Shown: positions 8,776 to 17,481, counted from the stretch's first letter. The stretch is 46,816 bases of DNA from JBJHBP01 sp050485645 (GCA_050485645.1 JBJHBT010000031.1:1-46816); one strand, 5' to 3'. A program made the numbers and translations. Notes: generated by a model not told the origin, from the sequence alone.

Positions 8776-9294
8776 TCAGATCCACCCGAATCCGCGCGCC
8801 ATCGTGGCAAGCATGACGCCTGAGAAAGAGAGGAACAGGGTCATCATCCAAACGCGTGTCGTGGCAATGGAGTCGCTGAGCACGTCGAGACGCCTGTCGA
8901 CCGCGTTAAACCGGCCGTCGGTCGCGTCGAACCGCCTATCGATCACCTCGAATCGACCATCGATCGCGTCGAACCGCCTGTCGATCACCTCGAATCGACC
9001 GTCAATCACGTCGAACCGCCTGTCGATCGCCTCGGACCGACCGTCGATTGCGTTAAACCGCCCGTCGACCGTGTCGAAGCACGCACCCGACGAATGCTCG
9101 AAACGGTCCAATCGGGCTTCCATCGACGCCTTGACGGCGTCGATCCGCTCCGACAGCCGGATGTTCGTCTCATCCAGCCGATCGCGCAGGCCGCGGATAT
9201 CGACCTTGATGTCGCTGATGTCGGACTGAATATGCCCGACATCTGATTCCAGCCGCGCGATTCGCGATTCCACGGAATCCTCCACCGCCACCAT
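8776..9294 (-). CDS. Small coiled-coil protein with heptad repeats and a C-terminal membrane anchor
   Basis: I recognise no named family. The 172-residue protein starts at an ATG with an acidic coiled-coil region (1-65, for example RIARLESDVGHIQSDISDIK). Nine near-perfect heptads of the form R-F-[DEN]-x-[IV]-D-[GR] occupy residues 73-139. One hydrophobic segment (about 148-166, WMMTLFLSFSGVMLATMA) lies near the C-terminus, so the protein should be tail-anchored with a rod-like domain in front. In outline it resembles DUF1640/CCDC90-like or XhlA-like proteins, but that is only a likeness of architecture. It lies between pgi and the export gene and may belong to the polysaccharide locus. The strong reading frame and clear heptad periodicity support it as a real gene. 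Confidence 0.7.
   Translation of the reverse strand: MVAVEDSVESRIARLESDVGHIQSDISDIKVDIRGLRDRLDETNIRLSERIDAVKASMEARLDRFEHSSGACFDTVDGRFNAIDGRSEAIDRRFDVIDGRFEVIDRRFDAIDGRFEVIDRRFDATDGRFNAVDRRLDVLSDSIATTRVWMMTLFLSFSGVMLATMARGFGWI
8878..9078. repeat. 21-bp tandem heptad-coding repeat
   Basis: About nine and a half in-frame copies of a 21-bp unit encode heptads with the pattern RFDVIDG / RFEVIDR. Neighbouring units alternate, so a 42-bp higher-order period is visible. The segment starting near 8933 and the one starting near 8975 differ at only a few positions. Because the unit is a multiple of three, copy-number change would lengthen or shorten the rod without breaking the frame. Confidence 0.85.
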
Positions 9295-9461
9295 GATGCG
9301 CTACCTCGGAGACCAACCGATTTTACCGGATTATTGATCTTCCGGCAGGTAAGCGACGAGCGGTGAAAGTCGCGGCTTCGGCCGGATTGTGATGACGCCG
9401 CGCCGTCCTGCTGTGCACCACACGGAAAGCTGCCGTGCACAGCGGCGGGCAGCCGCTCCGC

Positions 9462-11078
9462 TCACTCCCGCCATTGCCGAAAGCGCGCCAGCGCGCCGGC
9501 AATCGGCTCCGGGCCGCTCTGGTCGGATGCCACCAGGCTGGAGACGTTCTTCGCCAGCCGCTTGCCCAGTTCCACGCCCCACTGGTCGAACGGATTCACG
9601 TCCCAGAGCACCCCCTGTACGAACACCTTGTGTTCGTACAGGGCCACCAGCCTGCCCAGTGTCGCCGGATCCAGCCGCTCATACAGAATCAGCGTGCTCG
9701 GGCGGTTGCCCGGGTAGTTCTGGTGCGGGCCGCGGCCGCGGCCGGCCGGGTCGCCCATCGCCAGCGCCCAGGTCTGCGCCAGGCAGTTTGCGGCGGCCAG
9801 GTCCTGCTGCGACTGGCGGCCCACGGCCGACTTCGCGGTGAGCAGGAAATCCGCGGATACCGCCTCGGTGCCCTGGTGCAGCAGCTGATAAAACGAGTGC
9901 TGGGCATTCGATCCCGGCTCGCCGAAGATCACCGGGCAGGTGTCGCACTCCACCGGCTCACCGTTGCGGCGCACGCGCTTGCCGTTGCTTTCCATTTCAA
10001 GCTGCTGAAGGTAGGCGGCGAAACGGTGCAGGTGATCGTCGTAGGGCAGCACGGCGTGCGTACCGGCCCCCAGGAAATTCCGGTTCCAGATCCCGATCAG
10101 CGCGAGCAGCATCGGCAGGTTCCCGGTCGGCTCAGCGGTGCGGAAGTGTTCGTCCATCGCATGGCCACCGGCGAGAAACTGATCGAAATGGCCAGAGCCG
10201 ATCGCCAGCGCCACCGTCAGTCCCACGGCGGACCACACCGAATACCGGCCGCCCACCCAGTCCCAGAATCCGAAGCGCAAATCCTGTGCGATGCCGAATG
10301 CGTCCATCGCCTCATGGTTTGTCGACACCGCGACGAACTGGGCGGTCACCGCGGCCTCTCCGCCACGCGCGGCCAGCCACTCACGCGCCGCGTGCGCGTT
10401 GGTCAGCGTCTCCAGCGTTGTGAAGGTCTTGGAGCAGATCACGAACAGGGTCGTCTGCCAGTCGACGCGCGCCAGCACCTGCGCCAGCTTCACGCCATCG
10501 ATATTCGAAATGCAGTGCACGTTCACGCCACGCTGCCGGTACGGCGCCAGCGCTTCGACGGCCATGACGATGCCGAGGTCGGAGCCACCAATACCGATAT
10601 TGACGATGTCGGTGATGGCCTGGCCGGTGGCGCCGCGCAGTTCGCCGGCCGCCAGCCTGTCCGCCAGCGCGCGGATTTTCGTGCGCTCGGCCTCGACGGC
10701 CGGCATCACGTCCTCGCCCCAGGCCCTGATCGGCTGATCCGCGGGCCGGCGCAGTGCCACGTGCAGCGCCGGACGATCCTCGGTGTTGTTGATCGGCAGC
10801 CCGGCGAACATGCCCACCGTCCACGCACCCACCTGAGTCTGGGTTGCCAGCTTCAGCAGGTCGTCCAGCGTATCGCGATCGATCAGCTGGCGGCTGAAGT
10901 CGAGCAGCAGGCCCTCGCGTTCCAGTGAAAAACGCTCGAACCTGGCCGGATCAGCCTCGAACAGCTCATGAATGGACTGGTCGCGCAGCTGCTGTGCGCG
11001 CGCCGTCAGCGACCGCCACGCCTCGGTGCGCGGGCCGTAGGCTGCCTGAACACCGGCGTCAGACCCCGTAGTAGTCAC
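9462..11078 (-). CDS. pgi: Glucose-6-phosphate isomerase
   Basis: This 538-residue enzyme interconverts glucose 6-phosphate and fructose 6-phosphate in the cytoplasm. Clear signatures are DIVNIGIGGSDLG in the first sugar-isomerase domain, GEPGSNAQHSFYQLLHQG with the catalytic region, and FDQWGVELGK near the C-terminus. The start is a GTG at 11078-11076, with no later ATG before the conserved core. It overlaps the end of the epimerase gene by 20 nt, so the dehydrogenase, epimerase and pgi probably form one transcription unit. Its position links central hexose phosphate supply to nucleotide-sugar synthesis for the polysaccharide. Confidence 0.97.
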   Translation of the reverse strand: MTTTGSDAGVQAAYGPRTEAWRSLTARAQQLRDQSIHELFEADPARFERFSLEREGLLLDFSRQLIDRDTLDDLLKLATQTQVGAWTVGMFAGLPINNTEDRPALHVALRRPADQPIRAWGEDVMPAVEAERTKIRALADRLAAGELRGATGQAITDIVNIGIGGSDLGIVMAVEALAPYRQRGVNVHCISNIDGVKLAQVLARVDWQTTLFVICSKTFTTLETLTNAHAAREWLAARGGEAAVTAQFVAVSTNHEAMDAFGIAQDLRFGFWDWVGGRYSVWSAVGLTVALAIGSGHFDQFLAGGHAMDEHFRTAEPTGNLPMLLALIGIWNRNFLGAGTHAVLPYDDHLHRFAAYLQQLEMESNGKRVRRNGEPVECDTCPVIFGEPGSNAQHSFYQLLHQGTEAVSADFLLTAKSAVGRQSQQDLAAANCLAQTWALAMGDPAGRGRGPHQNYPGNRPSTLILYERLDPATLGRLVALYEHKVFVQGVLWDVNPFDQWGVELGKRLAKNVSSLVASDQSGPEPIAGALARFRQWRE

Positions 11079-12066
11079 GATACCAGTCCACGAATCGGCG
11101 CACGCCGACCTCCACCGGCGTCGCCGGCCGATAGCCGACGTCGGTTACCAGGTCCTCGACGTCCGCCCAGGTGTCCGGGACATCGCCCGGCTGCAGCGGC
11201 AGCAGGTTCTTCTCTGCCCTGCGTCCCAGGCAGTCCTCCAGCACTTCGATGTAATGCGACAGCTCCACCGGCTGCTGATTGCCTATGTTGTAGAGACGGT
11301 ACGGCGCACGGCTACTGGCGGGATCCGGCGTGTCCGAGTCCCAGTCGGCGTTCGGGGTGGCCACATGATCCATGGCCCGCACCACGCCTTCAACGATGTC
11401 ATCCACATAGGTGAAGTCACGCCGATGATGACCGTGATTGAACACATTGATCGGCTCGCCGGCAAGAATGGCCTTCGTGAACAGGAACAGGGCCATGTCC
11501 GGACGACCGAAGGGGCCGTAGACGGTGAAGAATCGCAGCCCGGTGACCGGCAGATCGTAGAGGCTGGCATAGGTGTGAGCCATCAGCTCGTTGGCTTTCT
11601 TCGTGGCCGCGTACAGCGACAGCGGATGATCCACGTTGTGATGCACCGAGAATGGCATCATTGTGTTGGCGCCATACACGGAACTGGTGGACGCGTACAC
11701 CAGATGTTCCACGTCGTTGTGGCGGCAGCCCTCGAGTATGGCCATCGAGCCGGCCAGGTTGCTGTCCACATACGCGAAGGGGTTTTCCATGCTGTAGCGC
11801 ACCCCGGCCTGCGCGGCCAGATGCACCACCCGCTCGAAGCGCTGCGCCGAAAACAACGCGGCGATACCGTCACGGTCGACAAGATCCAGCTTCACGAAGC
11901 GGAAGTTCGGATAGCTTTCGAGCACATTCAGCCGCGCCTGCTTCAGTGTGACGTCGTAGTAGTCATTGAGGTTATCCAGGCCAACGACCTCTTCACCGCG
12001 TTCCAGCAGCTTCAGCGAGGTATGAAAACCGATGAAGCCGGCCGCGCCGGTGACCAGCACCTTCAT
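11059..12066 (-). CDS. NAD-dependent nucleotide-sugar epimerase (UDP-glucuronate 4-epimerase-like)
   Basis: This is an extended short-chain dehydrogenase. I place the start at the ATG 12066-12064, giving 335 residues and opening with MKVLVTGAAGFIGFHTSLKL, because the upstream in-frame extension is not family-like. GLDNLNDYYDVTLKQARL is characteristic of the CapI/LpsL group that interconverts UDP-glucuronate and UDP-galacturonate. The catalytic Tyr-x3-Lys lies in LSLYAATKKANELMAHTY. DFTYVDDIVEGV is the usual substrate-side motif. Its partner upstream is a TviB-like dehydrogenase, so a UDP-N-acetyl-hexosaminuronate substrate (as for TviC) remains possible. The pair should yield an acidic sugar for the polymer. 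Confidence 0.88.
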   Translation of the reverse strand: MKVLVTGAAGFIGFHTSLKLLERGEEVVGLDNLNDYYDVTLKQARLNVLESYPNFRFVKLDLVDRDGIAALFSAQRFERVVHLAAQAGVRYSMENPFAYVDSNLAGSMAILEGCRHNDVEHLVYASTSSVYGANTMMPFSVHHNVDHPLSLYAATKKANELMAHTYASLYDLPVTGLRFFTVYGPFGRPDMALFLFTKAILAGEPINVFNHGHHRRDFTYVDDIVEGVVRAMDHVATPNADWDSDTPDPASSRAPYRLYNIGNQQPVELSHYIEVLEDCLGRRAEKNLLPLQPGDVPDTWADVEDLVTDVGYRPATPVEVGVRRFVDWYRDYYGV

Positions 12067-12147
12067 CGCTGCGGCTCCGTCATCGCCACGACACCGTTCC
12101 GCTGCGTCATTGCCGCCACCCGGCATAGGCCCGCCATTACCGTGCCC

Positions 12148-13548
12148 CTACAGTCGCGCATCCACTTTCTCCTTTGGCAACAGGTACTTGATATCGTAGA
12201 CCACGCAGTTTGGCGCGCCGAGACGCCGTATGCCGTCCGCGCCCAGTTCAGCGAACTCGCGGTGCGCCACGGCAATGACCACGGCGTCGTAGGCGCCACG
12301 CGCCGGCGACGCCGTGAGCTCCAGTCCGAATTCGTGCCGCGCCTCGTCCGCATCCACCCATGGATCGTGGACGTCGACGCGGCAGCGGTAGCTTTTCAGC
12401 TCCCGCACCAGGTCGATGACCTTGGTGTTGCGCACGTCCGGACAGTTTTCCTTGAACGTCAGTCCCAACACCAGCACCCTGGCATCCGCAGGCTGAATGT
12501 ACCTGCCGATCATCAGCTTCACCACCTGGCTTGCCACGTGGCCGGCCATGCTGTCGTTCAGCCGGCGCCCGGCAAGAATCATCTCCGGATGATAATTCAG
12601 CTGCTGTGCCTTCTCGGTGAGATAGTAGGGGTCCACGCCTATGCAGTGGCCACCCACGAGCCCCGGCCGGAACGGCAGGAAGTTCCACTTGGTCGCGGCC
12701 GCGTCCAGCACTTCCTCCGTGTCAATGCCGATGCGGTCGAAGATCAGCGCCAGCTCGTTGATCAGCGCAATGTTCACGTCGCGCTGCGTGTTCTCGATCA
12801 CCTTGGCCGCTTCGGCCACCTTGATGCACGAGGCCTTGTGGGTACCGGCGGTAACGATGCTGCGGTACAGCGCGTCGACGAAATCCGCAATCCGGGGTGT
12901 CGAGCCCGAAGTCACTTTCACGATGGACGCCAGCGAATGCGTGCGGTCGCCGGGATTGATACGCTCCGGGCTGTACCCGGCAAAGAAATCACGGTTGAAC
13001 CGCAGCCCGGAAACCTGCTCCAGCACCGGCACGCAGACTTCCTCGGTGCAACCCGGATACACGGTGGATTCGTAAATCACCACGTCACCCCTGTTCAGCA
13101 CACGACCCACCGTCCGGCTGGCGCCGATCAGCGGATCGAGCAGCGGCCGTTTGTTGCGGTCGATGGGCGTGGGCACCGTGACGATGTACACATTGCAGCC
13201 GGACAGGTCCGCGACATCGGTACTGAAAGTCAGTCTGGTGGCCTCGGCCAGTTCCTCGGCCGTTGCTTCCCGTGTCGTGTCGCGACCATCCCTGAGCTGC
13301 GTGATGCGGTCAGCCTTGATGTCGAAACCGGTGGTGGGGTAGATGCGGCCCAGTGCAACCGCCAGCGGCAGCCCGACGTAGCCCAGGCCGATCACGCCTA
13401 TGCGAATATCCTGCAATGAATCGTCCTGTGGTGGACGGTCCTGCAGCGAACCTTCCTCCGGGGAGCCGCCTTGCAGGGAACCGTCTTGCGATGAACCGTC
13501 TTGCGATGAACCGTCTTGCGATGAAAGGGTAGTCACGATCGTATCCAT
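12148..13548 (-). CDS. tviB: UDP-sugar 6-dehydrogenase, TviB/WbpA family, with a repeat-bearing N-terminus
   Basis: The enzyme oxidises C6 of a UDP-hexose or UDP-HexNAc with two NAD+ to the uronate. The core starts at IRIGVIGLGYVGLPLAVALG. It includes GFDIKADRITQLRDGRDTTR (typical of the TviB branch), YESTVYPGCTEEVCVPVLE, and the catalytic cysteine motif GGHCIGVDPYYL. The start is taken at ATG 13548-13546, giving about 466 residues; the open frame continues upstream but is not family-like. Residues 9-48 are eight degenerate five-residue units (SSQDG-like) placed before the Rossmann fold. This is unusual, so the true start could lie further in. It is followed by the epimerase and pgi. Confidence 0.92.
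   Translation of the reverse strand: MDTIVTTLSSQDGSSQDGSSQDGSLQGGSPEEGSLQDRPPQDDSLQDIRIGVIGLGYVGLPLAVALGRIYPTTGFDIKADRITQLRDGRDTTREATAEELAEATRLTFSTDVADLSGCNVYIVTVPTPIDRNKRPLLDPLIGASRTVGRVLNRGDVVIYESTVYPGCTEEVCVPVLEQVSGLRFNRDFFAGYSPERINPGDRTHSLASIVKVTSGSTPRIADFVDALYRSIVTAGTHKASCIKVAEAAKVIENTQRDVNIALINELALIFDRIGIDTEEVLDAAATKWNFLPFRPGLVGGHCIGVDPYYLTEKAQQLNYHPEMILAGRRLNDSMAGHVASQVVKLMIGRYIQPADARVLVLGLTFKENCPDVRNTKVIDLVRELKSYRCRVDVHDPWVDADEARHEFGLELTASPARGAYDAVVIAVAHREFAELGADGIRRLGAPNCVVYDIKYLLPKEKVDARL
13405..13524. repeat. 15-bp tandem repeat inside the dehydrogenase N-terminus
   Basis: Eight in-frame 15-bp units encode SSQDG three times, then SLQGG, SPEEG, SLQDR, PPQDD and SLQDI. The units nearest the start codon are almost identical at DNA level (CGTCTTGCGATGAAC on the plus strand), while those nearest the Rossmann fold have drifted. 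This gradient suggests recent expansion at the outer end. Confidence 0.85.
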
Positions 13549-13640
13549 CTTTATTTTTGTGTCGCGATTGTCATGTCGCGTCGGTGTGTTTGGCCGTGTG
13601 TTTCGCCCGTGCGTCGCCTGTCGGGCAGGTGGCACAAATT

Positions 13641-14381
13641 CTACGCATTCCCGCAGTCGGCGGCCGAACCCATCACACGTTCCCACAATGTCGGACGTTT
13701 CAGGCGTTCTCGCATGCGCGCGAGCATCGCTGCGTGCGCCGCCCGCTCTTCATCGCAGGCCATGTGCACGGCCAGCGTGAGGCCGCCGCGATCGAGCACC
13801 GGCGTATCCGCGTGACCGCTCGCGCCCGGCTCAACGCCAGCCTCCAGCGACAGGCTGCCCTGCCCGCCGGTCATCGCCAGATATACTTCGGCGAGAATTT
13901 CGGCGTCGAGCAGCGCGCCGTGCAGCTCGCGACGTGAATTATCCACGCTGTAACGTTTGGCAAGCGCATCCAGGCTGTTGCGCTGGCCCGGGTGCATGCG
14001 TCGCGCCACGGCCAGGGAATCCAGCACGGAGCAGATCTGGCGGATATCACGCGTTGGCGGGTTGTTCAGGCGGGCCAGTTCGGCATTGAGAAAGCCGATG
14101 TCGAACTCGGCGTTGTGAATCACGAGTTCGGCACCGCTCGCGAACGCCAGAAATTCGTCTGCCACCTCGGCGAAGCGGGGTTTGCCGGCCAGAAACGCAT
14201 CGTCCAGGCCATGCACCTCGATCGCGCCGGGGTCCACGGGCCGATCGGGATTCATATAGCGGTGGAACCTGTTGTTCGTGATCCGTCGATTGACCAGCTC
14301 GACACAGCCGATCTCGATCACACGGTGACCGGCTTCGGCTTCAAGGCCGGTGGTTTCGGTATCCAGTACAACCTGCCGCAT
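13641..14381 (-). CDS. dnaQ: DNA polymerase III epsilon subunit (3'-5' proofreading exonuclease)
   Basis: This 246-residue DEDDh exonuclease is the proofreading subunit of the replicative polymerase. The ExoI motif DTETTG (7-12), the ExoII motif HNAEFDIGFL and the ExoIII motif HGALLDAEILAEVY with the catalytic His and Asp are all present. The C-terminal tail (after about 190) is the weakly conserved part that binds the alpha subunit. The start is the ATG at 14381; a GTG three codons earlier is closer to a GGGAG element and is an alternative. It lies 43 nt downstream of rnhA. The common gammaproteobacterial pairing is kept, here with both genes on one strand. Confidence 0.96.
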   Translation of the reverse strand: MRQVVLDTETTGLEAEAGHRVIEIGCVELVNRRITNNRFHRYMNPDRPVDPGAIEVHGLDDAFLAGKPRFAEVADEFLAFASGAELVIHNAEFDIGFLNAELARLNNPPTRDIRQICSVLDSLAVARRMHPGQRNSLDALAKRYSVDNSRRELHGALLDAEILAEVYLAMTGGQGSLSLEAGVEPGASGHADTPVLDRGGLTLAVHMACDEERAAHAAMLARMRERLKRPTLWERVMGSAADCGNA

Positions 14382-14424
14382 GCGCGTCACAGACTCCCGA
14401 TGCGCGGACGGCGCAAAACTGCGC

Positions 14425-14889
14425 CTATGGTGCCGAACGCATCGGCGCGCGGCAACCGGTGGCATCTTCCAGGCCGCGGTTCGCCAGCGCATCGGCACGC
14501 TCGTTGCCGGCATGTCCGGCATGCCCCTTCACCCAGTGCCAGCGCACATCGTGGCGGCCGGCCAGTGCGTCCAGCTGCATCCACAGGTCCTGGTTCTTCA
14601 CCGGCTTCTTCGCGGCCGTGCGCCAGCCGCGACTGCGCCAGCCCGGCAGCCACTCGGTGATGCCGTTCTTCACGTAGACGGAATCGGTATACAGATCCAC
14701 GCGACAGGGTTGCTTCAATGCCTCGAGGGCACGGATCGCGGCCGTGAGTTCCATGCGATTGTTGGTGGTGTCCGCCTCGCCGCCGCGGATCTCCCGGCTG
14801 CGGCCATTGTGCTCGAGTACCGCGCCCCAGCCGCCCGGCCCGGGGTTGCCGCGGCAGGCCCCGTCTGTGTAAACCGTTACCTGCTTCAT
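14425..14889 (-). CDS. rnhA: Ribonuclease HI
   Basis: This 154-residue enzyme cleaves the RNA strand of RNA-DNA hybrids. The active-site carboxylates are visible in YTDGACRGNPGPGGWG, NNRMELTAAIRAL, YTDSVYVKNGI and GNERADALAN. The basic protrusion WRSRGWRTAAKKPVKNQDLW is present, as in the E. coli enzyme. The length matches the family. The ATG overlaps the stop of the upstream methyltransferase by 4 nt (ATGA), which implies coupled translation. Confidence 0.97.
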   Translation of the reverse strand: MKQVTVYTDGACRGNPGPGGWGAVLEHNGRSREIRGGEADTTNNRMELTAAIRALEALKQPCRVDLYTDSVYVKNGITEWLPGWRSRGWRTAAKKPVKNQDLWMQLDALAGRHDVRWHWVKGHAGHAGNERADALANRGLEDATGCRAPMRSAP

Positions 14890-15749
14890 CCGCGCTGACG
14901 TGTCTGACTGCTGCCCGTGCGCGTGGTCGGTTTCACCAGCCCGCCCACGGCACGAAGTTTATGTTGACGCCAGGCGGGCTTCATCGGCGTGACGATACGC
15001 ACGCGCTTCCGCGCGCTGAGCATGTAGCCACCGGCCAGCAACGGCAGCCAGCGCTGCGCGAAGTCTTCGCGCGGATACGTGCCAACGCGCCGGAGTCGTT
15101 CCAGCGGCAGCGTGTGGCAGTAACGCACCGGGCTGCCGACCTCGAAACTCAGCAGCTGCAGCCAGTCGCGCAGCCGCCGCTCGCGAATCATGCGCTGTCG
15201 GCCCGGCGGATAGCCGTTCCGTGCCAGCATGAACCGCAGCCCCCACAAGCCCACCGGCACGAACGACAGCACCAGCAGATGGCCGTCCGGTCGCAGGATT
15301 CTGTCCACCTCGCGCAGCAGAGCGTGCGGCGTGCCCGTCGCTTCCAGCGTATGCGGCAGCAGCACGACATCCACGGAACCGCTGGTCACCGGCAGCTCCT
15401 GGGGATCGCCCACCAGGTCCGGTTCGGCGGAACCGGCGATTCGGAACTCATCATGAAGACGGACGATGCCCTGCCCGCTGCGTCCCTCCTGAAGCATCAG
15501 CAGGGATTGATGCTGGGTGCGAGCGTGGCGCAGGAACGTATTGGACTGTCCCCACAGGCCGATCTGGAGCAGCTGCTCACCGAACATCCGGTCCAGCGCG
15601 CGCCGCACCTGGCGCTGTTCATTCGCGATAAAGCGTCGCCCCAGCGGCGTGGCCAGCCAGCCGGCCCCCGCCCCATCGCCTCCGGGCTGCTCGGGGCCAT
15701 CCGGCGCGCGCGGCCGGGCATTTTCAGTTCTGACAGCCGGTTCAATCAC
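14886..15749 (-). CDS. SAM-dependent methyltransferase of the rnhA neighbourhood
   Basis: This 287-residue class I methyltransferase starts with GTG at 15749. After a low-complexity leader (1-28) come GWLATPLGRRFIANEQRQV and LLQIGLWG at the place of motif I. LPVTSGSVDVVLLPHTLEAT is the methyltransferase-11 acidic-loop region, and LREVDRILRPDGHLLVLSF follows. Genes of this type sit next to rnhA in many gammaproteobacteria (yafS in E. coli), usually without a known substrate. The glycine motif is weak, so catalytic competence is not certain. It diverges from mltD. Confidence 0.85.
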   Translation of the reverse strand: MIEPAVRTENARPRAPDGPEQPGGDGAGAGWLATPLGRRFIANEQRQVRRALDRMFGEQLLQIGLWGQSNTFLRHARTQHQSLLMLQEGRSGQGIVRLHDEFRIAGSAEPDLVGDPQELPVTSGSVDVVLLPHTLEATGTPHALLREVDRILRPDGHLLVLSFVPVGLWGLRFMLARNGYPPGRQRMIRERRLRDWLQLLSFEVGSPVRYCHTLPLERLRRVGTYPREDFAQRWLPLLAGGYMLSARKRVRIVTPMKPAWRQHKLRAVGGLVKPTTRTGSSQTRQRG

Positions 15750-15806
15750 AACCCCACTCTGGGACAGCCCGTAGTGATAGTCAATTGATGCGATCAGGCG
15801 ACCGAT

Positions 15807-17408
15807 GTGATGGAGCCGCTTGCACCGCGGCGCACGATCCGTACGATACGGCGGATGCCCGACTACAACGATGCCGGGCCGGTCGACAGTCCAATGACGG
15901 GCCGGTCCGAGGGAATGGTTTCGCTTGATGCGGCCGGCCAGGCCTCAACGGCGGCCGAAGGCCCGTGGTGGCGGTTGCCGCGTTTCACCGGGTTCGTCGC
16001 CACCGCGGCGATGCTGGCCATGGCCGGTTGCGCACAGTTCGGCACGCCTGGCCAGGACCAGAGCGCAACCGCAGTGGAACCGCTTGTCGTGTCGCCGGCG
16101 GCCCCGCGTCCGGACGCCGCCATGGCGTCGCGCGCCGGCAGCGACCTTGTGAGCGGCCTGTTCGAACCGGCCGAGACCGCGCCGGTCGATGTCATTGCAA
16201 GGCTTCGCGCTCGGTTCGCGCTGCCGGTGGTGGCCCATGAGACGGTGGCCTCCGATCACCGCTGGTTCGCGGATCAGCAGGCGTATCTGGACCGCGTCTT
16301 CGAGCGCGGCTCGCCGTGGCTGCACTTCATCGCCAACGAACTCGAAGCGCACGACATGCCGGCCGACTACGCGCTGCTGCCCATCATCGAGAGTGCCTTC
16401 GATCCACTGGCCTATTCCCATGGCCGCGCGGCCGGCCTGTGGCAATTCATCCCCGGCACCGGGCGACGCTTTGAGCTGAAACAGAACTGGTGGTATGACG
16501 GGCGACGTGACGTGATCGAATCCACGCGCGCCGCCATCGAGTATCTGAGCTATCTGCATCAATACTTCGACGGCGACTGGCTGCTGGCAACGGCGGCCTA
16601 CAATGCCGGCGAGGGCACCGTGATCCGGGCGCTGCGGCGCGCCGAGGCCGCCGGCCAGCCCACCGATTTCTTCAGTCTGCAGCGCTACCTGCCACGTGAG
16701 ACCCGCGCCTACGTGCCGCGACTGCTGGCGTTGCGGGACGTCGTCGCCGACCCGGAAGCATTCGGTATCACGCTGCCGGTCATCCCCGACCAGCCGGTGT
16801 TCGCCATCGTGGACACCGGTGGCCAGATCGATATCGCTCTGGCAGCGGAACTGGCGGGCATGCCGGCCGAGGCGCTGTACGAGCTGAACCCCGCGGTAAA
16901 CCGCTGGGCCACCGATCCCGACGGCCCTCACCGGCTCCTGGTGCCGGTGGCGACGGCGGACAGCCTCACGGCCGCGCTGTCGGAACTGGGCGAGAACGAC
17001 CGCGTGCGCTGGACCCGACACCGCATCGAGTCGGGTGAAACCCTGATCGGGATAGCCGCGCGCTACCGCATCAGTGTCGACCTGCTGCGCGAGATCAACA
17101 ACCTGCACGGCAGCCTGATCCGCGCCGGCGATCATCTGATGGTCCCCAATGCCTATGGCACACATTCCGCGGACACGGCCACGCTGCTGGCGCAGGTGGG
17201 CGCACTGGGCAACGCGGTCAATGGCGAAAACCAGACGCGCCAGGTCACCTACACCGTTCGCAGCGGCGACTCGCTATACTCCATCGCGCAGCGCTTCCGC
17301 GTCACACTGGCCAACCTTCTTGAGTGGAACGGTGTTTCCACGGAACGCCATCTGCAACCGGGCCAACGGCTGATCATGTACGTGAACGTCGCCGACCAGA
17401 GCAGCTGA
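15807..17408 (+). CDS. mltD: Membrane-bound lytic murein transglycosylase D with LysM domains
   Basis: This 533-residue protein cleaves peptidoglycan glycan strands in the periplasm. A lipoprotein signal ends in LAMAGC, with the lipid-modified cysteine at residue 75 counted from the first ATG. That places more than 50 residues before the hydrophobic core, so the true start is probably later (ATG at 15855, 15894 or 15915). The SLT domain has the catalytic glutamate in LLPIIESAFDP (E195) and the AGLWQFIPGTGR and AAYNAGEGTV motifs. Two LysM peptidoglycan-binding repeats lie at about 400-446 and 480-527. In relatives gloB lies between mltD and the methyltransferase, but here the two genes diverge directly. 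Confidence 0.94.
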   Translation: MMEPLAPRRTIRTIRRMPDYNDAGPVDSPMTGRSEGMVSLDAAGQASTAAEGPWWRLPRFTGFVATAAMLAMAGCAQFGTPGQDQSATAVEPLVVSPAAPRPDAAMASRAGSDLVSGLFEPAETAPVDVIARLRARFALPVVAHETVASDHRWFADQQAYLDRVFERGSPWLHFIANELEAHDMPADYALLPIIESAFDPLAYSHGRAAGLWQFIPGTGRRFELKQNWWYDGRRDVIESTRAAIEYLSYLHQYFDGDWLLATAAYNAGEGTVIRALRRAEAAGQPTDFFSLQRYLPRETRAYVPRLLALRDVVADPEAFGITLPVIPDQPVFAIVDTGGQIDIALAAELAGMPAEALYELNPAVNRWATDPDGPHRLLVPVATADSLTAALSELGENDRVRWTRHRIESGETLIGIAARYRISVDLLREINNLHGSLIRAGDHLMVPNAYGTHSADTATLLAQVGALGNAVNGENQTRQVTYTVRSGDSLYSIAQRFRVTLANLLEWNGVSTERHLQPGQRLIMYVNVADQSS

Positions 17409-17481
17409 GGCTCGGAGCAGCCGGGTCTGACGGCGCTGCGCTGAAACGCGGTGACCGACATCCTTCATCGGGAGAACTGTC

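Noticed and set aside
11254..13419. Plus-strand open frame of 721 codons
   Set aside because: It lies wholly opposite the well-supported epimerase and dehydrogenase genes and has no recognisable motif.
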